Assembly: GCA_002372735.1 (NCBI GenBank)
Contig: DFIE01000156.1
Span: forward strand, 1-5,674
Source: Clostridiales bacterium UBA3705
Lineage (GTDB): Bacteria; Bacillota_A; Clostridia; Oscillospirales; Oscillospiraceae
Reading direction: 5' to 3'
DNA length: 5,674 bases
Within the stretch, counting starts at the first letter, position 1. Each line of letters starts with the position of its first letter. Positions 1-5,674 of this stretch are shown here, in pieces. Both the position numbers and the translations under genes were made by a program. Under the pieces are notes generated by a model that was not told the origin of the DNA, made no database searches, and saw only the letters and a program-made list of their open reading frames with translations.

Positions 1-2
1 CC

Positions 3-542
3 GGCAACTCCGGCGGCCCGCTGTTTGACGCCGCGGGCAACGTGGTGGGCATTGTCACCGCCAAATACTCCGGCGAAACCACCTCCGGCGCCTCCATGGA
101 GGGCCTGGGCTTTGCCATTCCCATCAACGACGTCATGGCCATTCTGGACGATCTGGAGCAGTACGGCTATGTGACCAACCGGGCATACCTGGGCGTCCAG
201 GTGGGGGACTCCGCCGCGGTCCAGGGGGCCAACCTGCCCGCCGGGGCCTATATCGGCCAGGTGGTGGACGGCTTCTGCGCCCAAAAGGCCGGCATCCAGC
301 AGGGCGACGTGATTGTGGGCCTGGGCGACACGGTGATCTCCTCCTATGAGGAGCTGGTCACCGCCCTGCAGCACTACAAGGCCGGCGACACCACCACCGT
401 CACCGTCTTCCGCAGCGGCCAGTATCTGGACCTGGAGATCACCTTTGACGCCCGGCCCAAGGACCTGCCCCAGGCCCAGCAGCCCCAGCAGGAGACCACG
501 CCCCCCGAAACGGAGGATCCCTTTGGCTTTATGTTCCCGTAA
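3..542 (+). CDS. HtrA/DegP-family S1C serine protease, C-terminal part (5' truncated by window)
   Basis: The frame is open from the window edge and ends at TAA 540-542, giving 179 visible residues. The first seven are GNSGGPL, the catalytic-serine motif of trypsin-like HtrA proteases, with the nucleophile Ser encoded at 9-11. The family signature GFAIPIND follows at about residues 36-43. A single PDZ domain spans roughly residues 62-150. It starts at the YLGVQV carboxylate-binding loop and contains AGIQQGDVIVGLGD, the usual 'aGl..GDvI..ig' core. The His and Asp of the catalytic triad and any membrane anchor lie upstream, outside the window. Family members are membrane-anchored or exported and degrade or chaperone misfolded envelope proteins. 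After the PDZ comes a short low-complexity tail rich in Gln, Pro and Glu, ending in the aromatic FGFMFP. The family call is secure. Whether the ortholog is HtrA, HtrB or another paralog cannot be told from this fragment. A GTG at 42 is internal, not the start. Confidence 0.95.
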   Translation, partial: GNSGGPLFDAAGNVVGIVTAKYSGETTSGASMEGLGFAIPINDVMAILDDLEQYGYVTNRAYLGVQVGDSAAVQGANLPAGAYIGQVVDGFCAQKAGIQQGDVIVGLGDTVISSYEELVTALQHYKAGDTTTVTVFRSGQYLDLEITFDARPKDLPQAQQPQQETTPPETEDPFGFMFP

Positions 543-552
543 TCGGGAATAT
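531..552 (+). other. Hairpin-forming inverted repeat over the protease stop codon
   Basis: The arms TTCCCG (534-539) and CGGGAA (544-549) are perfect complements around a TAAT loop that contains the stop codon. In RNA the stem extends to about nine pairs (531-539 with 544-552), including one G-U. No T-run follows, so it is not a standard intrinsic terminator. It ends three bases before the -35 box of the next gene. It could therefore protect the protease mRNA 3' end, weakly terminate, or act as an operator. The pairing is seen directly; the role is open. Confidence 0.5.
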
Positions 553-555
553 GCC

Positions 556-584
556 TTGACAAACCGTGCCTGATTCGCTAAAAT
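556..584 (+). promoter_or_regulatory. SigA/sigma-70-type promoter for the dehydrogenase gene
   Basis: A perfect -35 box TTGACA (556-561) and a -10 box TAAAAT (579-584, one mismatch to TATAAT) are separated by exactly 17 bases. Transcription would begin near 590-592, leaving a leader of about 33 bases before the ATG at 625. The local sequence is AT-rich compared with the coding DNA around it. Its placement between two same-strand genes argues that the downstream gene is expressed independently of the protease. Confidence 0.85.
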
Positions 585-611
585 ACTGGCAAGTAAACCC
601 ATTTATCCAAC

Positions 612-616
612 GGAGG
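612..616 (+). promoter_or_regulatory. Ribosome-binding site of the dehydrogenase gene
   Basis: GGAGG sits eight bases before the ATG at 625, which is near-ideal Shine-Dalgarno spacing. It fixes that ATG as the start. Confidence 0.9.
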
Positions 617-624
617 ATTTTCAC

Positions 625-1845
625 ATGGTTAATGTAATCGGTCTGGGATATATCGGCCTGCCCACCGCGCTGATGATGGCCTCTCACGGGGTTGAAGTCG
701 TGGGCACCGACTATAACCCGCAGCTGGTCGCCACCCTGAATGCCGGCAAGGTCACCTTCCAGGAGGACGGGCTGGAGGAGCTGTTTGCCCAGGCAGTGGC
801 CTGCGGCATCCGCTTTACCACCGAGTATCAGGTCACGGACACCTATATCATCTCAGTTCCCACCCCCTATGACAGCTTCAGCAAAAAGCTGGACCCGGGG
901 TATATCATTTCCGCCCTGGAGCAGGTGCTCACCGTAGCCCCCAAGGGCGCCGTGGTGGTCATTGAGTCCACCATCTCTCCCGGCTCCATCGACAAGTACG
1001 TCCGCCCGGTGGTCACCGGCAAGGGGCTGACCATCGGCGAGGACATCCACCTGGTCCACGCGCCCGAGCGGATCATCCCCGGCAACATGGTCCACGAGCT
1101 GCTGCACAACAACCGCACCCTGGGCGCAGACGACCCCGCCATCGGCGAGCGGGTCAAGGCGCTGTACGCCTCCTTCTGCCAGGGGCAGATCGTCACCACC
1201 GACATCCGCACCGCCGAGATGACCAAGGTGGTGGAGAACACCTTCCGGGCGGTGAACATCGCCTTTGCCAACGAGCTGGCCAAGCTCTGCCGGCATGACG
1301 GCATGGACGTGTACGAGATCATCCGCATCTGCAACATGCATCCCCGGGTCAACATTCTGCAGCCCGGTCCCGGCGTGGGCGGCCACTGCATCAGCGTGGA
1401 TCCCTGGTTCCTGGTGGGGGATTACCCCGGCCTGACCAAGGTGATCAACGAGTCCATGGTGCTCAACGCCGGCATGCCCGAGTACGTCCTGGGCCGCATT
1501 GCCGATATCATGGCCCAGCGGGGCATGACCGACCTGTCCAGAGTGGGCCTGTACGGCCTGACCTACAAAGAGAACGTGGACGACTGCCGGGAGTCTCCCA
1601 CCCTGCAGCTGCTGGAGGCCCAGGCCCGTCACCTGGCCGCCCCGCTGAAGTGCTACGATCCCTACGTCAAGCGGGACATCACCCCCAACCAGTACCACGA
1701 CCTGGACGCCTTCCTGGCGGACGTGGACCTGGTGGTCATTATGGTGGGCCACAACGAGATCAAAGAGCAGGCCCACAAGCTGGCCGATAAAGTGGTGCTG
1801 GACACCCGCAACGTCCTGCACCTGGACGGCATGTACCGGCTGTAA
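625..1845 (+). CDS. wecC: UDP-N-acetyl-D-mannosamine dehydrogenase (WecC type)
   Basis: This complete gene encodes 406 residues. The enzyme oxidises UDP-ManNAc to UDP-ManNAcA in two NAD+-dependent steps (EC 1.1.1.336), supplying an acidic sugar for surface polysaccharide. It is cytoplasmic. The N-terminal Rossmann fold starts at once with GLGYIGLP (6-13) and an acidic D29 ending the second strand. VPTP (78-81) and ESTISPGS (114-121) follow. The central domain holds the catalytic Lys201 and Asn205 in TAEMTKVVENTFR and the long helix NIAFANELAKLC. The catalytic Cys255 lies in GPGVGGHCISVDPWF, with Asp259. The C-terminal UDP-binding domain (about 305-406) has YGLTYKENVDDCRESP. HPRVNILQPGPGVGGHCI is nearly identical to my recollection of E. 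coli WecC and differs from UDP-glucose dehydrogenases, which favours UDP-ManNAc. Length is close to the roughly 420 of E. coli WecC. No epimerase (wecB/mnaA) or glycosyltransferase is visible. The gene has its own promoter and terminator. A related UDP-HexNAc dehydrogenase specificity cannot be excluded. Confidence 0.92.
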   Translation: MVNVIGLGYIGLPTALMMASHGVEVVGTDYNPQLVATLNAGKVTFQEDGLEELFAQAVACGIRFTTEYQVTDTYIISVPTPYDSFSKKLDPGYIISALEQVLTVAPKGAVVVIESTISPGSIDKYVRPVVTGKGLTIGEDIHLVHAPERIIPGNMVHELLHNNRTLGADDPAIGERVKALYASFCQGQIVTTDIRTAEMTKVVENTFRAVNIAFANELAKLCRHDGMDVYEIIRICNMHPRVNILQPGPGVGGHCISVDPWFLVGDYPGLTKVINESMVLNAGMPEYVLGRIADIMAQRGMTDLSRVGLYGLTYKENVDDCRESPTLQLLEAQARHLAAPLKCYDPYVKRDITPNQYHDLDAFLADVDLVVIMVGHNEIKEQAHKLADKVVLDTRNVLHLDGMYRL

Positions 1846-1857
1846 TTCCCAACAAAC

Positions 1858-1897
1858 AAAAAACCTGCGTTCCGGCGAACCGGAACGCAGGTTTTTT
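1858..1897. terminator. Bidirectional intrinsic terminator between convergent genes
   Basis: A perfect 12-bp stem, CCTGCGTTCCGG (1864-1875) with CCGGAACGCAGG (1880-1891), encloses the tetraloop CGAA, read as TTCG on the minus strand. It is flanked by A6 (1858-1863) and T6 (1892-1897), so each strand sees a GC-rich hairpin followed by six U residues. It starts 12 bases after the wecC stop and ends 6 bases before the minus-strand helicase stop, so it serves both genes. Confidence 0.96.
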
Positions 1898-1903
1898 GTA
1901 CGC

Positions 1904-4900
1904 TCAGTGCAGCAGCTTGCGCAGCTGCGCCAGCTCCAGCTGGCGGCTGCTGTGCCAGTTCAGACTCTGCAGCCGGTAGAGCTGCCAGCCCTTCTGCCGC
2001 AGCATGGCGGGGATGGTGATTTCGTAGTCCATGGGGTCAAACCGGGCTTCAAAGTCATCCAGCAGGATGCCCAGGCGGTAGCCGGTCTCGTCCTCGTTCA
2101 GCACGCCGATGTCCACCTTGCACTCCGAGCAGCCGATGTTCACATGGGTTTTAAAGCCCATCTCCTCCAGGGCCCGGCACACCGAGGCGGCGATGCCCTG
2201 GGTCTCTCCGGCGGCCTGGGTTTGCACGGTGTTCAGCACCAGCTCGCCCCGGGCAAAGCGGATAAAGTCCCGCAGATCCTTCAGCCCCAGCTTGGCGTCC
2301 TCGCCCAGCAGCTCGGGGGTCAGGGAGGTGACCAGGCACAGGGCCTTTCTGGCCCGGGTGATCATCACGTTCAGCCGGCCGGCGCCCTCCGCCTTGCCCA
2401 TGGGGCCCAGGTTGGTGCTGAAGCCGCCGTCGCTGTCGGGGCCGTAGGCGGTGGACAGAATGGTCCGGTCCCACTCCTTGCCCTGGCAGGCCTCCAGGTT
2501 GACCACGTCGGTCAGCCGGAGAATCCGGTCGTAGAGCTCGGGCTTCTCGTGGGCCCGGGTCTGGAGCAGAGACTGGATGAGCTTTGCCTGCTCCATGTTG
2601 AAGGTAAGGATGCCCAGGCTGTCCTGGGTGTCCTCATCCAGGGCTTCATAGATGACCTCCACCCGGTCCAGCACGGTCTCGGCCTCCCGCTGGTTGGTGC
2701 GGGTGCCGCCCCGGTCGTAGATGCCGTCCTCCACATACACGCAGGACACGCCCTCCAGCCCGGTGGAGGCATTGGGGAAGGTGACGATCCGCCCGCCGTA
2801 GTAGCGCTCGTTGGAGAAGGCCACCAGGGCCTCCTGGGCGCTGCGGTAGTGGTAGCGGAGCATATGCTGGGGCATAGAGGTGATAATGGCGTCCTCCAGG
2901 ATGGCCTCCCGCCGGGTGGCGGAGCCGTCGGCCTCCTGCAGATTCTTCTGGAAGAAGGCAGTGGGGGTCAGCTGCTTTTCGTCGCCCACAAACATGCAGG
3001 CTTCGGCCCGGGCAATGGGCAAAATGGCCTTGTAGGTGGGCAGCTGGGAGCCCTCGTCAAAGATGACCAGGTCAAACCGGGGCAGGCTGGGGCACAGATA
3101 CTCCGCCGCGCTGGCCGGACCCAGAATCATCACCGGGAACAGCTGCTGCAGGGCGGGGCCCGCCTGCTCAAACACGGTGCGCAGCCCGGTGTCTGCCCCG
3201 CTGCGGCGGATCAGCCGCTGCAGGGCGCCCAGGGCCGGGTCGTCAAATACGCCCTCGGTCAGCCGGGGCATAGAGGCAATGACCTGCTGCACCAGCTCCA
3301 GCCGGTAGTCCGCCCGGGCCTGCTCGGCCAGGGCGCGGTACTGCTCCAGGGTGCCGGCGCAGTCCAGCCGGGCAAAGTCCACAGCCTGGGCGTTGGCCTG
3401 CAGCAGACGCTCTGCCCGGCGCTCCAGCTTCAGCCGGCGCCAGGCGTCCCGGGCGGTGTCCGGGGTCCACAGGCCGCTCCGCAGCCGGGTGGCCAGCTCC
3501 TCGGTCACCGGGGCCAGGCCCACGCTCTCAGCCCGGCTCTGGGCAATGAGATACCGCTCCAGGGCCTCACCGGCGGCCTGGTACTGCAGCCATTTCTCCA
3601 GCATCTCGCCCTTGGACATGGGCATGGGCCGCAGGGTGAGCACCAGGGGGCTCACCTCGGCCAGGATCTTGCGGTAGGCGTCGTAGTAGGCCTGCAGTCC
3701 GGCCAGGGCCTGGATCAGGTCGCCGCCCTCGCCCCGGCCCACCTGGTAGACCAGGTCTACCAGCCGTTCCCGCTGGGAGGGGGAGCTCTGGGCGGTGCGC
3801 AGCAGCAGCTTTTGCATAAACTCGTTAAACCGGCGCTTCTTCACCCGCATCTGCAGGGCGGCCTCCCGGCTGCGCAGGGGGGCGGCGTATTCGTTGTCCA
3901 CGTTGGCGGACAGGGCCTCCACCAGGGGCCACAGCTCCGCCTCGGCCCGGTCGTACTGCTCGGCCTCGGTGGGCAGGGTGGAAACCTGGGTGGAGAGGAC
4001 CAAAATCCGGTGCAGCAGCTTCAGGTCAGTGGGGGCGCCCAGCTCCGGGCCCACCTTGGGCACCTTGGGCAGGATGCCGGCCCACTGCAGCAGCAGACCC
4101 GCGGTTTTCTGGGTGTCCAGCTCCGGCTCCTTCAGCCCGGTGAGCTCCACGGCCTTGTCCAGGGCCGCCAGGAAGCTGCGGTAGGCCTTCTGGGCCTCCC
4201 GGACCCGGTCGGGCAGGGTCTTGTCCTCCTCCCGCTCCGAGCGCAGCCGGCGCATCCAGGGCAGGTAGGGGTAGGGGGTCAGGTCGGTCTGCTCCGCCGC
4301 CAGCAGGAAGGCGGTAAACAGCCGCTCGGTCTCCGGGTCGTCGGGGTCGGCGTCCAGCCGGTCGGTGCAGTCAAACCGGGGCAGGGTCTCGCAGCTCTCC
4401 AGCTCGTTGATCACCTGGGGCAGGGTCTTGCCGTCCTCTCCCCGCTGGCGCAGGGTGGTAAAGTGGTCCAGCAGGGTCTGCTCCACCTGGGTCAGGTGCT
4501 CCAGGCTGTTGCCCGGCTGGGCGGGGCGGGCGGAGGCAATGGCGTGCAGGGCGTTGTCCACTGCCCGGGCCAGCTCCGCGGGGCGGTGCCTGCCGTCGGG
4601 CAGATACAGGCAGAAGGGATCCAGCCCCAGCTGGGCCAGCTTGTCCAGAATCACCTGCTGGGCCGAGGGCTTTTCGGCCACAAAGAGCAGCCGCTTGCCC
4701 CGCTTCAGCTGGTCGGCAATCACGTTGCCGATGGTCTGGCTCTTGCCGTTGCCCGCCGGGCCGAAGACCACCTGGGCCCGCAGCTGCCGGGCCAGGACGG
4801 CAATCTGCCGCTGGGAGCTGTCACTGGGGAAGGCGTTCACTGTGCCGATGGGGGCCTCGTCTTCCCCCTGGGGCAGGGCGTTGTCCCAGGTCATGGCCCC

Positions 4901-5674
4901 CTCCAGGATGCCCCGCACCACCGGGTGGTCGGTGAGCGCGCTGTCCTGCAGGCCCCGGTAGATGGCCTCGCTGGGCATGCGGCAGTTGGCCAGCACGGCG
5001 CGGTCTGCCTCCACAGCCCAGTCCTCCCGGCCGGAGAGAATGTCCTGCAGCAGGGCAAGGCGGTTCTCCCAATCCCTGCCGGGGGCCCCGGCCAGGGCGG
5101 ACAGATCAATGGCAAAGTCCTCCAGCAGCAGCTGGCGCAGCACCGGGTTCAGCTCGGCCTCCTGGGCCTCGCAGCGGAACACCACCTCGCCCCGGGGGTT
5201 GCGGTACACGTCCGCGGGGGTCAGATACAGGGGGGCTTCCACGGGCTCGGTCTGGTTTTTGGGGATCCACCGGAGCAGACCGGTGAACAGATAGGCGCTG
5301 GGAGAGCCCACCTCCCGCCGGGATAGCCGGTCCTCGCTCATCAGGGCCAGCAGCCGGCCCTCAATCTCCTGGGCGGAGAGCTCCTCCGCCCCCTGGCGCA
5401 GGCAGGTGTACAGCCCCGCGTCGGTATAGCCCCCGGCGTAGTACCGGCCGGGGTCCAGGGCAAAGGCCAGCCCGTCCCCGGTGAGTCTGAGCAGGGGGTT
5501 TTCCAGGGAGAAGTCCATGGCCTGGTGGATCAGCCGGTCCAGCTTGGTGGCGCAGGCCTCGCTGCGCTCCATCATGGGCGCGGGCCCCTGTGTCTCTTCG
5601 GCAGGGGCTTTCTCCTCGGCAGGGGCTTCCTCCTCGGCGGGGCCTTCCTCCTCGGCGGGGCCTTCCTCCTCGGC
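1904..5674 (-). CDS. DUF4011-type SF1 helicase with C-terminal Vsr/MTES_1575-like nuclease fold (N-terminus beyond window)
   Basis: The gene reads leftward to TGA 1904-1906. The first Met is at 5573-5575 (1,223 residues; numbering used here), but the frame stays open to 5674, adding 33 codons. Residues about 10-165 match DUF4011 (FSLENPLLRL; LNPVLRQLLLEDFAIDL). The SF1 core has Walker A GPAGNGKS (272-279), motif Ia LLFVAEK (296-302), and Walker B/motif II VIFDEGSQ (837-844, DEGSQ in place of the usual DEASQ). It continues with motif III GDEKQLTPT (864-872), motif IV LRYHYRS (906-912), motif V NLEACQGKEWD (1026-1036) and motif VI GRLNVMITRAR (1066-1076). Roughly 500 mostly helical, Arg/Glu/Leu/Gln-rich residues separate Ia from II. 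Residues about 1122-1210 resemble the MTES_1575/Vsr nuclease fold (KVDIGV, YRLGILLDD, GWQLYRLQSLNW), but key catalytic positions are substituted. No DUF3320 follows. An intact ATP-driven helicase or translocase is expected. Anti-phage or repair function is inferred from architecture only. The promoter lies outside the window. Confidence 0.9.
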   Translation of the reverse strand, partial: AEEEGPAEEEGPAEEEAPAEEKAPAEETQGPAPMMERSEACATKLDRLIHQAMDFSLENPLLRLTGDGLAFALDPGRYYAGGYTDAGLYTCLRQGAEELSAQEIEGRLLALMSEDRLSRREVGSPSAYLFTGLLRWIPKNQTEPVEAPLYLTPADVYRNPRGEVVFRCEAQEAELNPVLRQLLLEDFAIDLSALAGAPGRDWENRLALLQDILSGREDWAVEADRAVLANCRMPSEAIYRGLQDSALTDHPVVRGILEGAMTWDNALPQGEDEAPIGTVNAFPSDSSQRQIAVLARQLRAQVVFGPAGNGKSQTIGNVIADQLKRGKRLLFVAEKPSAQQVILDKLAQLGLDPFCLYLPDGRHRPAELARAVDNALHAIASARPAQPGNSLEHLTQVEQTLLDHFTTLRQRGEDGKTLPQVINELESCETLPRFDCTDRLDADPDDPETERLFTAFLLAAEQTDLTPYPYLPWMRRLRSEREEDKTLPDRVREAQKAYRSFLAALDKAVELTGLKEPELDTQKTAGLLLQWAGILPKVPKVGPELGAPTDLKLLHRILVLSTQVSTLPTEAEQYDRAEAELWPLVEALSANVDNEYAAPLRSREAALQMRVKKRRFNEFMQKLLLRTAQSSPSQRERLVDLVYQVGRGEGGDLIQALAGLQAYYDAYRKILAEVSPLVLTLRPMPMSKGEMLEKWLQYQAAGEALERYLIAQSRAESVGLAPVTEELATRLRSGLWTPDTARDAWRRLKLERRAERLLQANAQAVDFARLDCAGTLEQYRALAEQARADYRLELVQQVIASMPRLTEGVFDDPALGALQRLIRRSGADTGLRTVFEQAGPALQQLFPVMILGPASAAEYLCPSLPRFDLVIFDEGSQLPTYKAILPIARAEACMFVGDEKQLTPTAFFQKNLQEADGSATRREAILEDAIITSMPQHMLRYHYRSAQEALVAFSNERYYGGRIVTFPNASTGLEGVSCVYVEDGIYDRGGTRTNQREAETVLDRVEVIYEALDEDTQDSLGILTFNMEQAKLIQSLLQTRAHEKPELYDRILRLTDVVNLEACQGKEWDRTILSTAYGPDSDGGFSTNLGPMGKAEGAGRLNVMITRARKALCLVTSLTPELLGEDAKLGLKDLRDFIRFARGELVLNTVQTQAAGETQGIAASVCRALEEMGFKTHVNIGCSECKVDIGVLNEDETGYRLGILLDDFEARFDPMDYEITIPAMLRQKGWQLYRLQSLNWHSSRQLELAQLRKLLH
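3743..3763. repeat. Perfect 10-bp inverted repeat inside the helicase gene
   Basis: CTGGTAGACC (3743-3752) and GGTCTACCAG (3754-3763) are exact reverse complements around a single central A. On the minus strand the stretch encodes LVDLVYQ in the helical insertion of the helicase. The symmetry is exact, but it may be a by-product of the codons used. No function is claimed. Confidence 0.6.
5603..5674 (-). repeat. 18-bp tandem repeat encoding acidic AEEEGP units
   Basis: Four head-to-tail 18-bp units fill 5603-5620, 5621-5638, 5639-5656 and 5657-5674. On the plus strand the last two are identical (GGGGCCTTCCTCCTCGGC); the other two differ by two and three bases. A decayed fifth unit can be seen at 5585-5602. 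Read on the minus strand in the helicase frame, they give AEEEGP, AEEEGP, AEEEAP, AEEKAP, then AEETQGPAP before the first Met. The array runs off the window, so total copy number is unknown. A unit of 18 bp allows copy change without a frameshift. The conserved reading frame and lack of stops suggest it is translated as an acidic, flexible segment. Confidence 0.88.

Noticed and set aside
531..552. The hairpin at the protease stop codon as an intrinsic terminator
   Set aside because: No run of T follows the stem; the next bases are GCCTTGACA, which lead into the promoter.
853..1821. A 322-codon open frame on the minus strand opposite wecC
   Set aside because: It is the same codon-aligned antisense effect: a His/Val/Gly/Gln-rich low-complexity product with no RBS, against a clearly recognisable WecC on the plus strand.
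2109..5294. Several shorter open frames of 74-198 codons inside the helicase region on both strands
   Set aside because: Their products are Arg/Ser/Pro/Ala-rich, without motifs or good ribosome-binding sites, as expected for off-frame reading of GC-rich coding DNA.
1907..5326. A 1,139-codon open frame on the plus strand opposite the helicase
   Set aside because: It shares codon boundaries with the helicase on the other strand. Stops would arise only from TTA, CTA or TCA codons in the helicase, which GC-rich genes avoid. Its product is a Gly/Gln/Leu/Val/His-rich string with no motif, whereas the minus strand carries every SF1 motif.
5573..5575. The first Met as the certain helicase start
   Set aside because: The frame is open upstream to the window edge with a coherent protein repeat, and only a weak AGGGG precedes this ATG, so the gene was annotated as running off the window.
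5603..5674. The tandem array as a CRISPR or non-coding satellite
   Set aside because: Units are directly adjacent with no spacers, are 18 bp long, and keep an open reading frame continuous with the helicase.
1904..5674. The helicase as a recently transferred defence island gene
   Set aside because: Its GC-rich composition and codon style look like its neighbours, and no integrase, transposase, tRNA or attachment-site repeat is visible in the window.

Overview
The window (5,674 bases) reads as chromosomal DNA from a GC-rich, low-TTA-codon Firmicute, most likely a gut Clostridia member of the Oscillospiraceae type. This placement is an inference. It rests on the strong GGAGG ribosome-binding site, a textbook SigA-type promoter, GC-ending codons throughout, and the style of the proteins. 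I see no rRNA, tRNA, CRISPR array, insertion sequence or integrase.

Left edge (3-542, + strand): the C-terminal end of an HtrA/DegP-family serine protease. It is cut by the window just before the catalytic-serine motif GNSGGPL and carries one PDZ domain and a short Q/P-rich tail. A hairpin overlaps its stop codon. Directly after that hairpin comes a near-consensus promoter (556-584) and an RBS (612-616), which drive a complete wecC-type UDP-N-acetyl-D-mannosamine dehydrogenase (625-1845, + strand). This gene has its own promoter and terminator, so it looks like a one-gene transcription unit with no epimerase partner in view.

Centre (1858-1897): a strong strand-symmetric hairpin flanked by A6 and T6. 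It serves as a shared bidirectional terminator for two convergent genes.

Right two-thirds (1904-5674, - strand): one very large gene for a DUF4011-type SF1 helicase. It has an N-terminal DUF4011-like region, a UPF1/Dna2-like helicase core split by a helical insertion of roughly 500 residues, and a C-terminal Vsr/MTES_1575-like nuclease fold whose active site looks eroded. The layout resembles the DUF4011-helicase-Vsr proteins reported as single-gene anti-phage systems. The reading frame stays open past the first methionine to the window edge through an acidic 18-bp tandem repeat (AEEEGP units), so the real N-terminus is probably outside the window.

The three genes have no evident shared pathway: envelope protein quality control, cell-surface polysaccharide precursor synthesis, and a nucleic-acid helicase possibly used in defence or repair. 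The most noteworthy items are the helicase with its degenerate nuclease, its repeat-encoded acidic N-terminal extension, and the isolated wecC unit.
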